A DNA stretch of 64,000 nt from Streptomyces violaceusniger Tu 4113 (GTDB taxonomy: Bacteria > Actinomycetota > Actinomycetes > Streptomycetales > Streptomycetaceae). A program made the translations under genes and the position numbers. The notes beneath the pieces are model-generated. The model was given only the letters and a program-made list of their open reading frames with translations, was not told the origin of the DNA and did not search any database. The DNA lies in contig NC_015957.1 in the NCBI RefSeq assembly GCF_000147815.2, positions 9,424,001 through 9,488,000 of the forward strand. The letters are read 5' to 3'. Below, piece after piece: positions 1-8,050 of the stretch (the first letter of the stretch is position 1; each line of letters begins with the position of its first letter).

Positions 1-403
1 ACCGCTCGTCGAACAGCGAGGCGCCCACGCCGACCGTCGCGGTCAGCCGGTCGGCGGCCACCTGGGAGCCCAGGGTGCCGGAGTCGGCGGGCGGCGCGGT
101 GATCCCGACCGGGTCGGGAGTGCCTCCGGTGGTGAGAAAACGGCACCGCTCGGTGAGCGTACGGAAGGCGTCGGCCAGCTCCTCGCGCCCCTCGGCCATG
201 GCGTCGAAGGCGATGAGCGCGGTGGCCCGCTGGGGCGGGGTGAGGATGCCGGCCTGATGGGCGCCGTGGAAGGGGACGCGGGTGGGCTTCTTCTCCGGCT
301 CCCCCTCCTTCGCGGCCGCCGTGCCCCCGGCCGCGCCTGCCACCGCGCCGACCGTGCCCGCGGCCGCGCCCAGCAGAAAGCCCCTGCGCAGCACCTCGCT
401 CAC
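1..403 (-). CDS. efeB: Deferrochelatase/peroxidase EfeB, 5' part only
   Basis: Only the N-terminal part lies in the window; the gene runs off the left edge. Read on the minus strand from a GTG at 403-401, the product begins with a twin-arginine signal (RRGFLLGAAAG) followed by an Ala/Gly-rich hydrophobic stretch. It continues into VPFHGAHQAGILTPPQ, typical of Tat-exported DyP-type heme peroxidases of the EfeB family. EfeB works outside the membrane with EfeO and the EfeU permease in iron uptake. Its start overlaps the efeO stop by 4 nt (GTGA), so the two are translationally coupled. The heme ligands are outside the window. Confidence 0.85.
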   Translation of the reverse strand, partial: MSEVLRRGFLLGAAAGTVGAVAGAAGGTAAAKEGEPEKKPTRVPFHGAHQAGILTPPQRATALIAFDAMAEGREELADAFRTLTERCRFLTTGGTPDPVGITAPPADSGTLGSQVAADRLTATVGVGASLFDER

Positions 404-1647
404 CGGGTCCTCCGCACATCCATCAGCGCCGCCACCTGCGCCAGCCGCTCCACCAGCGCGCCCGCGTCCGCGTTGAGCCGCTGGCGGTCGGTGCGGCTCA
501 GCCGGTCCAGCGGGGTCCAGCGGTCCCCGTGGTGCGAGCGCTCCAGGGTCCGCTCGGTGCGGTCCAGGTCGCTCTTCAGCTCGGGCAGCCACGGGGCACG
601 GGGCTTCAGCAGCGGCTCCAGCCGGGTCAGCACGGCCCGGCTGCCGTCGAGGTTGGCCCGCGCGGTGGCCACATTGGTGCCGCTGCCGTAGTCGGTGCGG
701 CCGGTCAGCTCGAACTGCACGGTGTTCTCCATGATTTCGTGCGCCCGCAGGCCCAGGTCGGCCGGATCCATCCGCTCCTGCGGCCAGTCGTCCCGCAGCC
801 CTCGGACGTCCTTGACGAGCCGGTCGGCGACCGGGCCCAGGGAGCTCGCGGACTGGCCGTGCCACAGGCCGTACTCGAGGCGGTGGAATCCGGTGAAGTC
901 CGAGGCATGGACCCCGCCGGACAGCCCCGCCGTGGTGCCGTTGATGGCCCCGTCGGCGTCGCCGAAGGCACCATAGGCGGCGCCCATCCGCTCGTACACC
1001 AGATGGGCGGGCAGCCAGGCCGCACGGGCCGTGGCCAGGTCACCGCGGCGGATGGCCGAGCGCAGCGCGTCCGTGCGCCGCACCAGCTCGTCCATCCGGC
1101 CCGTCACCCACTTCTGGTAGGCGATGGTGGGCGGGATCAGATCCTGCTGGCCGACCGGAACCGCGGCCGGTCCACCGCCCCGCGCCGGTCCGGGGACGGT
1201 GACGGTGGGTCCGGTGACCGCGTCCACCTCCTCGGGCAGGCAGACGAAGGCGTAGGAGCCGCCGCCGAGCGTGACGCTCAGCGGTCTGCTGGTGCCGGGG
1301 CCCAGGCCCTCCACCTCTCCGTAGACGGCGCCGTTCGCCGGATCGGTGAGATAGACCTCGGCCGGTCTGCTGGAGGTGTTCCGCAGATCGAAGACCTGCT
1401 TGCCACGGGTGGCATCGGTCCAGCCGCGGCCGCAGCCGCCCTCGGACACCTCGACGGAGGTGTGCCGAAGCCCGTCCGATGCCTTCGCGGGCGCGCTTGC
1501 GCTCGCGGAGGGGTTCGCACGAGGGCCGTCCGAGGAGTCTCCGCCGACCGCCAGCACGCCGATTCCGACGGCCGCGGCCACCGTCACCGCACCGGCGACC
1601 AGCAGATAACGTGCCGGCGGGACCGGGGAGAGATGTTGGCGACGCAC
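400..1647 (-). CDS. efeO: Iron uptake system component EfeO
   Basis: A 415-residue exported protein with an N-terminal membrane anchor (about residues 12-35), an EfeO-type cupredoxin-like region (about 60-160) and a C-terminal imelysin/M75-like domain. The imelysin signature is GFHRLEYGLW, which carries the HxxE metal-site motif. EfeO is the extracellular iron-binding partner of EfeB and EfeU. The start is a GTG at 1647. The stop overlaps the GTG of efeB downstream, which supports an efeOB operon. efeU is not seen beside it in this window; it may lie elsewhere or be absent. Family assignment is firm; the metal bound is inferred from the family. Confidence 0.88.
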   Translation of the reverse strand: MRRQHLSPVPPARYLLVAGAVTVAAAVGIGVLAVGGDSSDGPRANPSASASAPAKASDGLRHTSVEVSEGGCGRGWTDATRGKQVFDLRNTSSRPAEVYLTDPANGAVYGEVEGLGPGTSRPLSVTLGGGSYAFVCLPEEVDAVTGPTVTVPGPARGGGPAAVPVGQQDLIPPTIAYQKWVTGRMDELVRRTDALRSAIRRGDLATARAAWLPAHLVYERMGAAYGAFGDADGAINGTTAGLSGGVHASDFTGFHRLEYGLWHGQSASSLGPVADRLVKDVRGLRDDWPQERMDPADLGLRAHEIMENTVQFELTGRTDYGSGTNVATARANLDGSRAVLTRLEPLLKPRAPWLPELKSDLDRTERTLERSHHGDRWTPLDRLSRTDRQRLNADAGALVERLAQVAALMDVRRTR

Positions 1648-1786
1648 GGCTGCATGCTAGGCGCAGTCCGATAAGCGGAATGCCATGATGGCGAAAGAGC
1701 GACACGGAATTCGGCCGGGATTCAGCTCCCCGTCACCGACCCCTCGGCCACCGTGCCGCGCCCCTCCGCGACCGGACGACCCGCCG

Positions 1787-2542
1787 CTATCCGCCGCTCC
1801 GGGCGAAGAGCGTGCCCAGCCGGTCATGGACCGGATCGCGGCCCAGCAGCCGCAGCCCCTCCCAGACCGTGACCTGGTTGGCCGTGAGCACCGGCTTGCC
1901 CAGCTCCGCCTCCAGATCCGGAATCCAGGCGGCGGTGTGCAGGGCGGTGTCCGGAAGGAGCACCGCCTGGGCCTCGGGGTGGTCCCCGGCGCGGGCCAGC
2001 TCCAGCACCTCTTCCCGGCCCCAGGTGCCGACCTCCGCGGCCGTGATGATCCCGCTGCCGCGCATCGCGACCACCTCGGCGCCCGCCGCCTTCAAAAATG
2101 CCCTGAAGTGGTCGGCGACATCCTCCGGATAGGTGGCGGCGATGGCCACCCGCTCGGCGCCGAGCGCCTGCACCGCGTGGGCGAAGGCGAAGGAGGTGCT
2201 GGAGGCGGGCAATCCCGCCGTCTCGCTCAGCTCGCGCACCTGCTCATGGGCGCCCTCCCAGCCGAAGACGAAGCTGGCGCTGGTGCAGGCCCAGACCACG
2301 GCCCGGGCACCGCGCTCGGCGAGCTCGGCGACCCCGGCCGCGAGGCGGGCCGCGGAACCCATCTCCAACAGGGCGTCCACCCGATGGGCGTCCTCACCGA
2401 TGTCGGTATGGACGAGGGGAAGCCGGATATCGCCGCTGTCGCCGCCGAGCATGCCTTCCAGGCGGGGGTATTCGTCCTCGGCGGAGTATCCGGGGTAGAG
2501 AAAGCCGACCGTGTCCGGGGCCGGGCGCGTCGAGTCCACCAT
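1787..2542 (-). CDS. Maleate cis-trans isomerase/arylmalonate decarboxylase family protein (single Cys)
   Basis: A 251-residue member of the Asp/Glu racemase superfamily branch that contains maleate isomerase, arylmalonate decarboxylase and the ectoine-locus protein EutA. The start is the ATG at 2542 behind AAGGAGG; the frame stays open upstream but that extension is GC-rich filler. The first catalytic Cys is present (ACTSASF). At the second Cys position the sequence reads LLPDTALHT, so that Cys is missing. That argues against a two-Cys racemase and makes the reaction uncertain. It lies downstream of a second family member that keeps both Cys, on the edge of an amidase and ABC-importer island, which suggests a catabolic role. 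Confidence 0.8.
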   Translation of the reverse strand: MVDSTRPAPDTVGFLYPGYSAEDEYPRLEGMLGGDSGDIRLPLVHTDIGEDAHRVDALLEMGSAARLAAGVAELAERGARAVVWACTSASFVFGWEGAHEQVRELSETAGLPASSTSFAFAHAVQALGAERVAIAATYPEDVADHFRAFLKAAGAEVVAMRGSGIITAAEVGTWGREEVLELARAGDHPEAQAVLLPDTALHTAAWIPDLEAELGKPVLTANQVTVWEGLRLLGRDPVHDRLGTLFARSGG

Positions 2543-2659
2543 GACTGCCTCCTTACCGGCGGCCCCCGTGAGCGCCGCCCCCTGCTGCACTGCTGCTACT
2601 TCTCCTACACCGCGGAGGCCCGGCGGGTTCCCACCCGCCGGACAACTCCCCTCGCGCAG

Positions 2660-2764
2660 GTGACGGGCCCGCCCGTCACACCGGCGGCAGAACCTGCCTG
2701 TCACACCGGCAACGGGCCCGCCCCTCGGTCCGGTGACGGGCCTACCCGTCACACCGGTGACGGG
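2660..2764. repeat. Cluster of GTGACGGG/CCCGTCAC palindromes, probable terminators
   Basis: The 8-nt word GTGACGGG and its complement CCCGTCAC recur here. A stem is possible at 2660-2667/2672-2679 (loop CCCG) and another at 2733-2740/2745-2752 (loop CCTA). A third, mutually exclusive stem is 2745-2752/2757-2764. The stop codon of the upstream minus-strand gene lies inside the array. A role as transcription terminator between the two isomerase-like genes is inferred; no T-tract is present. Confidence 0.55.
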
Positions 2765-3771
2765 CCTCCCGAATCGTCGAGGTAGGGGCCCTCGCCGAGG
2801 CCGGTTCCAAAGCCCGGGTCGAGCCCGTCGGCCGGATCGCCGTCCAGCCCGGGCGACGCCGCCCCGGCCAGTGCCGCCTCCGGCTCGTCCACCACCGCCT
2901 CGACCGCCTCCACGGCCTCGATCACCGATTCGACGACGGGGTCCGTCACCGGGAGCGGGCGGATCATCGGCGACACCGACATCCCCGCCGGACCGGACCG
3001 GGCGACCGGGTCCATCAGCGCCTGGTACGGCCCGACGGCCGGTGCGCCGATCGCCCGCAGCGCCGCCCACATCGTGACCTGGTTCGCGGAGAGCACCGGC
3101 ATCCGCAGCTCCGCCTCGAGCTGCGGAATCACGTCGTAGGTCGGCAGATTGGTGCAACTGATGAAGAGCGCGTCGGTCGCCCCGACCACCGCCTGCCGGG
3201 CCATGTCGACCACGTCGCGGTACGGCACCTTCCAGATGTGCCGGGTGAGGCCTAGATATGCCCGTCCGGTGACGGTCATCCCGCCCTCGGCGAGATACTC
3301 CTCGAGCGAGTCGGTGACCGACCTGGTGTACGGCGTCACCACCGCGATCCGCCGGGCGCCGATCTCCCGCAGCGCCTCCAGCAGCGCGCCCGAGGTGGTC
3401 AGCGACGGGATCTCACCCGCCTGGGACATGGCCGCGCACATCGCGCGCTCACCGGCCACACCGCCGACGAAGCTGCCCGAGGTGCAGGCGTACGCCACCA
3501 CTTCCGGTGCGACGGCCGCCAATGCCTGCACCGCGTCGTGCAAGGTCTCGTGTTCGCTCACGAGCCGGGCCAGGTCGAGGCTGACCTCGACGGGTACGAA
3601 CGGGGTACGGGTGAGGTGCAGGGAGACCTCATCGGGTACCCAGCGCCATAGTTCACGATCGAGTGCGAAGTCGAACGGTGCCACCACACCCACGCCGCGC
3701 TGCGGCTGTGGGCCACCCAGAAAAGAGACGTCCAAAGCGAGCCCCAATACGGAACGGAGGGACTGGACCAT
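2749..3771 (-). CDS. Asp/Glu racemase-maleate isomerase family protein (two Cys)
   Basis: A 340-residue protein. Residues from about 15 to 255 match the maleate isomerase/EutA-type branch of the Asp/Glu racemase superfamily. Both catalytic Cys positions are filled: ACTSGSF in the first half and ISCTNLPT in the second. The last 80 or so residues are an acidic, low-complexity tail (repeated EAVEAVEAV, then Gly/Asp/Pro) that is not part of the fold and ends in a palindromic repeat. ATG at 3771 is used, but its ribosome site is weak, so a start about 15 codons further in is possible. It is divergent from the hydroxyacid dehydrogenase gene. The substrate is unknown; a small dicarboxylate or hydantoin-like acid would fit the family. 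Confidence 0.78.
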   Translation of the reverse strand: MVQSLRSVLGLALDVSFLGGPQPQRGVGVVAPFDFALDRELWRWVPDEVSLHLTRTPFVPVEVSLDLARLVSEHETLHDAVQALAAVAPEVVAYACTSGSFVGGVAGERAMCAAMSQAGEIPSLTTSGALLEALREIGARRIAVVTPYTRSVTDSLEEYLAEGGMTVTGRAYLGLTRHIWKVPYRDVVDMARQAVVGATDALFISCTNLPTYDVIPQLEAELRMPVLSANQVTMWAALRAIGAPAVGPYQALMDPVARSGPAGMSVSPMIRPLPVTDPVVESVIEAVEAVEAVVDEPEAALAGAASPGLDGDPADGLDPGFGTGLGEGPYLDDSGGPSPV

Positions 3772-3943
3772 TGGCCAGAGGTTGCGATGGAGAGAGACCG
3801 GCCTACTGCCGGGGACGCCGGGACAGATGCCGTTGTTGACGACGGTAGTTTCCGCTGCCTAGCGTGGTCAATCCTCAAACTGAGGCGCCTGCCCCCTCCT
3901 TCTTCAGGCAAACCCACCCACGTTTCGAAACGGTTTCCCGCCT
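3772..3943. promoter_or_regulatory. Divergent intergenic region of the catabolic island
   Basis: This 172-bp gap separates the minus-strand isomerase-like gene and the plus-strand 2-hydroxyacid dehydrogenase gene, so it must hold both promoters. It is clearly less GC-rich than its flanks and contains an imperfect palindrome, CGTTTCGAAACGG, just before the dehydrogenase start. That could be an operator, possibly for the IclR-type regulator of the island; this is inference. Confidence 0.4.
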
Positions 3944-4891
3944 ATGTCCGAAAGCACAGTTGTCGTCTTCGGCGACCAGCCGCCGGTCCACCTGGACCGG
4001 GTGGCCGATCGGGCGAAGGTGCTCGTCTGCGACGAGCATTCGCTCCCCCAGGCGCTCCCTGCCGCGGATGTGCTCCTGGTCTGGGATTTCACCTCCGACG
4101 CGGTCCGCGACGCCTGGCCGGGCGAGGGCCCCCGGCCGGCCTGGGTCCATACCGCGAGCGCCGGGGTCGACCGGCTGCTCTGCCCCGAACTCGTCACATC
4201 CGACACGGTGTTGACCAATGCCCGAGGGGTCTTCGAGCAGCCGATCGCCGAGTACGTGGCCGGCCTGGTGATCTCCATGGCCAAGGACTTCCACGGAACC
4301 TGGGAGCTGCAGCGGCAGCGCCGCTGGCAGCACCGGGAGACGATGCGGCTGGCCGGTACGCGCGCCGTGGTCGTGGGCGCGGGCCCCATCGGCCGGGCGA
4401 TCGAATCCACCCTGGCCTCGCTCGGCGTGGTGGTCGACCTGGTCGGCCGCACCGCGCGGCCGGGCGTGCGCGGCGGCGACGAGCTGCCCGAGCTGCTTCC
4501 CTCGGCCGACTGGGTGGTGTGCGCGGCGCCGCTCACCGACGCCACCCGCGGCATGTTCGACCGGACGATCTTCGACCGGATGAAGTCCACCGCCCGGTTC
4601 ATCAACGTCGGCCGCGGCCCCCTGGTCGTCGAGAAGGACCTTACGGCGGCCCTGGTGGCCCGGCGGATCGGCGGCGCGGCCCTGGATGTCTTCGAACACG
4701 AGCCGCTGGCCTCGAACGATCCCCTGTGGGACGTGCCGGGGCTGTTCATCTCGCCCCATATGAGCGGCGACACGGTCGGCTGGCGCGACCATCTGGCCGA
4801 GCAGTTCCAGGACAACTACGAGCGCTGGTGCGCGGGCAAGCCACTGCTCAACATCGTCGACAAACGCCTCGGCTACGTACCCGTGGACTGA
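3944..4891 (+). CDS. D-2-hydroxyacid dehydrogenase family protein
   Basis: A 315-residue NAD(P)-dependent oxidoreductase of the D-isomer specific 2-hydroxyacid dehydrogenase family. The Rossmann core begins at VVVGAGPIGRAIES (about residue 140). The family signature INVGRGPLVVEKDL follows near 222, with the catalytic Arg region in VCAAPLT-x-ATRGMF and the late active-site His in ISPHMSG (about 270). Such enzymes interconvert 2-oxoacids and D-2-hydroxyacids in the cytosol. The amidase gene follows after 25 nt, so the two are probably co-transcribed. A 2-oxoacid made from the imported substrate would be a sensible target, but the specificity cannot be read from the sequence. Confidence 0.85.
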   Translation: MSESTVVVFGDQPPVHLDRVADRAKVLVCDEHSLPQALPAADVLLVWDFTSDAVRDAWPGEGPRPAWVHTASAGVDRLLCPELVTSDTVLTNARGVFEQPIAEYVAGLVISMAKDFHGTWELQRQRRWQHRETMRLAGTRAVVVGAGPIGRAIESTLASLGVVVDLVGRTARPGVRGGDELPELLPSADWVVCAAPLTDATRGMFDRTIFDRMKSTARFINVGRGPLVVEKDLTAALVARRIGGAALDVFEHEPLASNDPLWDVPGLFISPHMSGDTVGWRDHLAEQFQDNYERWCAGKPLLNIVDKRLGYVPVD

Positions 4892-4916
4892 TCGCACGAC
4901 CTGAACGGAGAGCCGG

Positions 4917-6332
4917 ATGACGGACATTCACAACCTGACAGCCGTTCAACTCATCGAGCGCTATGCCTCCGGCGAGCTCTCCCCGGTCGAGGCGACCCGT
5001 GCCGTCCTCCACCGGATCGAGCAGATACAGCCGGAGGTGAACGCCTTCAGCCGGGTGGACGCCGAGGGCGCCCTGCGGCAGGCGGAGGAGTCCGCCGAGC
5101 GGTGGCGGCGCGGGGCCCCCGCGGGCCTGGTGGACGGCGTCCCGGTGTCGGTGAAGGACATCCTGCTGCTGCGCGGCGCGCCCACGCTGCGCGGTTCGCG
5201 GACCGTACGGCCCGAGGGCCGGGCGTGGGACGAGGACGCGCCCTCGGTGGCGCGGCTGCGCGAGCACGGCGCGGTGTTCGTGGGGAAGACGACGACCCCG
5301 GAGTTCGGCTGGAAGGGCGTCACCGACAGCCCGGTCTACGGGGTCACCGGCAATCCGTACGACCCTCAGCGGACCGCGGGCGGCTCCAGTGGCGGCAGCG
5401 CGGCCGCGGTGGCGCTGGGCGCGGGTCCGCTGAGCCTGGGGACGGACGGCGGGGGTTCGGTCCGTATCCCGGCGTCCTTCTGCGGCATCTTCGCGTTGAA
5501 ACCCACCTATGGGAGGGTTCCGCTCTATCCGGCGAGCGCCTTCGGCACGCTGGCCCATGTCGGGCCGATGACCCGGGACGCGGCGGACGCGGCGCTGCTG
5601 ATGGATGTGATCTCCGGTCCGGACTGGCGCGACTGGTCCCAGTTGGCGCCCTCCGGGGGCGGCTTCCAGGAGGCGCTCGCCCCCGGCGGGGGCGGGGTGA
5701 ACGGGCTGCGGGTGGCCTACAGCCCCTCGCTCGGCGGTGCGGCCGCCGTCGACCCGGAGGTGGCCGCGGCGGTGCGGCGGGCGGTGGATCTGCTGGCGGA
5801 GCTGGGCGCGGTGGTCGAGGAGATCGACCCGGGGTTCGAGGATCCGGTGGAGGCGTTCCACACGCTGTGGTTCAGCGGCGCGGCCCGGGTCGTGCAGCCG
5901 CTGGGGGCGGAGGACCGGGAGCTGCTGGATCCGGGGCTGCGCGAGATCTGCGCCCAGGGGGCGTCGTACAGCGCGCTGGACTATCTGGCGGCCGTGGATG
6001 TCCGGATGGCCCTCGGCCATGCGATGGGACGGTTCCACTCCGCCTACGACCTGCTGGTCACCCCGACGCTGCCGATCACCGCGTTCGAGGCGGGGGTCGA
6101 GGTGCCCAAGGGGTCGGAGCACACCCGGTGGACGGGCTGGACGCCGTTCACCTACCCGTTCAACCTGACCCAGCAGCCCGCGGCGTCGGTGCCGTGCGGC
6201 CTCAGCGGCGCGGGGCTGCCGATCGGGGTGCAACTGGTGGGCGCGCGCCACGCGGACGCGCTGGTGCTGCGGGCGGCGCACGCGCTGTTCGAGGCGGGGC
6301 TGGCGGACGGGGTGCGCCCCGCGGCGGCCTGA
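4917..6332 (+). CDS. Amidase signature family protein
   Basis: A 471-residue amidase signature hydrolase. All parts of the Ser-cisSer-Lys triad are visible: Lys in VSVKDILLLRG (about residue 78), the cis-Ser in GGSSGGSAAAVALG (about 160) and the nucleophile Ser in GTDGGGSVRIPASFCG (about 182). Length and domain order match bacterial amidases and GatA-like enzymes. It lacks a glutamyl-tRNA amidotransferase partner nearby, so a catabolic amidase acting on a small amide is more likely than GatA. It follows the hydroxyacid dehydrogenase by 25 nt and ends at a strong bidirectional hairpin. Confidence 0.87.
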   Translation: MTDIHNLTAVQLIERYASGELSPVEATRAVLHRIEQIQPEVNAFSRVDAEGALRQAEESAERWRRGAPAGLVDGVPVSVKDILLLRGAPTLRGSRTVRPEGRAWDEDAPSVARLREHGAVFVGKTTTPEFGWKGVTDSPVYGVTGNPYDPQRTAGGSSGGSAAAVALGAGPLSLGTDGGGSVRIPASFCGIFALKPTYGRVPLYPASAFGTLAHVGPMTRDAADAALLMDVISGPDWRDWSQLAPSGGGFQEALAPGGGGVNGLRVAYSPSLGGAAAVDPEVAAAVRRAVDLLAELGAVVEEIDPGFEDPVEAFHTLWFSGAARVVQPLGAEDRELLDPGLREICAQGASYSALDYLAAVDVRMALGHAMGRFHSAYDLLVTPTLPITAFEAGVEVPKGSEHTRWTGWTPFTYPFNLTQQPAASVPCGLSGAGLPIGVQLVGARHADALVLRAAHALFEAGLADGVRPAAA

Positions 6333-6360
6333 GGCGCGCCGAGGCGCCTGAGGCGCGCGG

Positions 6361-6392
6361 CCGGGCCCGGGGCGAAGCCGCCCCGGGCCCGG
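6361..6392. terminator. Bidirectional terminator hairpin
   Basis: A perfect 14-bp stem (6361-6374 with 6379-6392, CCGGGCCCGGGGCG against its complement) closed by an AAGC loop. It sits between the convergent amidase and DUF3830 genes. Confidence 0.75.
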
Positions 6393-6404
6393 TCCGTGCG
6401 CTAC

Positions 6405-6523
6405 GCCGGGCGGAAGCCGAGGGCCGCCGCCCGGCGAAAGCTGAAGCTCTCCACCCGGCGGAAACCGACGGCCCCCGCCCGGCGGAAGCCGAGAGCTATG
6501 CCCGGCGGAAGCTGAGGGTCTCC
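6405..6523. repeat. Tandem repeat of about 24 bp running into the DUF3830 3' end
   Basis: Five imperfect units begin near 6405, 6430, 6454, 6478 and 6501, each starting with CCCGGCGGAAGC-like sequence. On the minus strand each unit reads as a copy of the Ser-Phe-Arg-Arg-Ala C-terminus of the DUF3830 protein. The last unit is the real 3' end of that gene, so the array looks like tandem duplication of its final codons downstream of the stop. Confidence 0.7.
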
Positions 6524-7005
6524 CCCAGCGCCCCGGCGCGCCACAGGTCCTGGCAGGCGTCGGCCATCCGGTCGAGGCCGTCGACGACCGAGCCCCAGAC
6601 GATCCCGGGCACCCAGCCCGCGTCACCGTTGATCAGCAGGTTGTTCCGCTCGTAGAAGAGCGCCAGGTCGACGACCTGCCGCCGCCCCTGGTGGTTGGCG
6701 TCGGTCTCGTATCCGTACGACGTGGTCCCGAGCTGGGTGTCCGTGAAGGTGAAGTAACACAGGTCACCGGGGATCGGGGTGATCGTCGGGTTCTCCAGGG
6801 GCGGCTCCTCGGGTGCGAAGGGGGGCAGCAGCGCATAGATCTCATTGCGCGCGTATTTGGCGTGATATACGTCACCCCCCAGCGGCAGTGCGTTCCACAC
6901 CGCCTCGCAGGTGATCGGCGCACGCTCGTCAAGGAGCTTGGCCGTGCAGCTCACCCCGCGCTTCTCGAGCGAGACCTCGATGAACCGGTCGGCTCGGTCA
7001 ACCAT
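6496..7005 (-). CDS. DUF3830 family protein
   Basis: A 169-residue protein of the DUF3830 family, whose members resemble cyclophilin-like folds and sit beside amidase and amino-acid-type importer genes. Typical features are the N-terminal FIEVSLEKRGVSCTAKLL, the VYHAKYARNEIYALLPPF block and GDLCYFTF in the middle. No catalytic residues are established for the family. It is divergent from the ehuB-like gene and convergent with the amidase. Context implies a role in handling the imported compound. No signal peptide is present, so it is cytosolic. The function is unknown. Confidence 0.82.
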   Translation of the reverse strand: MVDRADRFIEVSLEKRGVSCTAKLLDERAPITCEAVWNALPLGGDVYHAKYARNEIYALLPPFAPEEPPLENPTITPIPGDLCYFTFTDTQLGTTSYGYETDANHQGRRQVVDLALFYERNNLLINGDAGWVPGIVWGSVVDGLDRMADACQDLWRAGALGETLSFRRA

Positions 7006-7126
7006 CGACTTTCCTCCAGGTCGCTTCGGAACCAGTCCTGCCGTAGAGGGCCTACCCAGGCATCGGCTATATCAAGGGCCGGAAACAGCCTGCATACATT
7101 TGCCGGAGTCGGGTAGCCGCGCGCCC
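7006..7126. promoter_or_regulatory. Divergent promoter region, DUF3830/importer operon
   Basis: The 121-bp gap separates the DUF3830 gene (minus) and the importer operon (plus) and so carries both promoters. The stretch around 7070-7105 is relatively AT-rich (CGGCTATATCAAGG and CTGCATACATTTG) and is the best place for a -10 element or an IclR-type operator. No precise site is claimed. Confidence 0.4.
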
Positions 7127-8050
7127 ATGGCTCCACCACGTGAGAAAGACACCGATAGCAGAGAAATAGCGAAAATGGGCCCAAGCCGCCGCTCTCTTCT
7201 CGCCGGCGGCGCGGCCCTGGGTCTGCTGGGCGCCGTCGGCTGCAGCCGGGTGTCCGGCTCCGGCGCCAAGGACGGGGGCAATCTGCTGGAGCGACTGCGG
7301 TCGCAAGGCACGGTCCGACTGGGAATAGCGGGGGAGATCCCATTCGGCTATATCGACAAAAACGGCGAGTTCACCGGCGAGGCGCCGGAGATCGCGAAGG
7401 TCATCTTCAAGCGGCTGGGGGTGCCCAAGGTCCAGCCGGTGCCCACCGAGTTCGGCTCGCTCATCCCGGGCCTTCGCTCGCAGCAGTTCGACGTGGTCTC
7501 GGCGGGGATGTACATCAACCCGGACCGCTGCGCCCAGGTGATCTTCTCCGACCCCGACTACCGCATGCGTGACGCGTTCATCGTGCGCAAGGGGAACCCC
7601 AAGAACATCCACAACTACGAGGACATCGTCAAACAGAAGGCCAAAATGGCCACCGGTACCGCATATGCCGAGATCGGCTACGCGGAGGCCGTCGGGATCA
7701 AACAGAGCGACATGCTGATCCTCCCCGACCAGCTCGCCGGGCTGCTGGCCGTGGAACAGGGCCGGGCCGACGTCTTCGCGGGCACGACCGTGACCGTCCA
7801 CAACGTGGTGAAGCAGCGGAACAGCCGACAGGCCGAGGCCACCGAGCCGTTCCAGGCGTACGTCGACGGCAAACCGGACATCGGCGCCGGCGGCTTCGCC
7901 TTCCGGCCGGAGGAGACCAAGCTCCGGGACGCCTTCAATATCGAGCTCCACAAGATGAAGAAGAGCGGCGAGCTGTTGCGCATCGTGCGGCCCTTTGGCT
8001 TCACCAAGGAAGAGATGACCGATCTGACCGCCAAGGAGCTGTGCTCATGA
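7127..8050 (+). CDS. ehuB: ABC transporter substrate-binding lipoprotein, EhuB-like
   Basis: A 307-residue family 3 solute-binding protein. The N-terminus has a twin-arginine signal (SRRSLLAGG) followed by a lipobox ending LLGAVGC, with the lipidated Cys at about residue 39, so it is probably a Tat-exported lipoprotein. The mature part starts with LRSQGTVRLGIAGEIPFGYIDK, typical of polar amino acid and ectoine-type binders. It resembles EhuB of ectoine/hydroxyectoine uptake, but no ectoine-degradation eutBCDE genes are visible, so the ligand may differ. ATG 7127 is chosen; ATG 7175 is an alternative. The stop overlaps the next gene (ATGA). Confidence 0.8.
   Translation: MAPPREKDTDSREIAKMGPSRRSLLAGGAALGLLGAVGCSRVSGSGAKDGGNLLERLRSQGTVRLGIAGEIPFGYIDKNGEFTGEAPEIAKVIFKRLGVPKVQPVPTEFGSLIPGLRSQQFDVVSAGMYINPDRCAQVIFSDPDYRMRDAFIVRKGNPKNIHNYEDIVKQKAKMATGTAYAEIGYAEAVGIKQSDMLILPDQLAGLLAVEQGRADVFAGTTVTVHNVVKQRNSRQAEATEPFQAYVDGKPDIGAGGFAFRPEETKLRDAFNIELHKMKKSGELLRIVRPFGFTKEEMTDLTAKELCS

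Noticed and set aside
1787..3157. Long open frame of 456 codons on the minus strand, covering two genes
   Set aside because: Only the part from 2542 has family similarity and a ribosome site; the extension is an off-frame reading of the next gene and the palindromic repeats.
4917..6332. GatA subunit of a tRNA amidotransferase
   Set aside because: No gatB or gatC is nearby and the context is catabolic.
7006..7126. Riboswitch upstream of the importer
   Set aside because: No conserved aptamer motif or alternating terminator stem could be seen.
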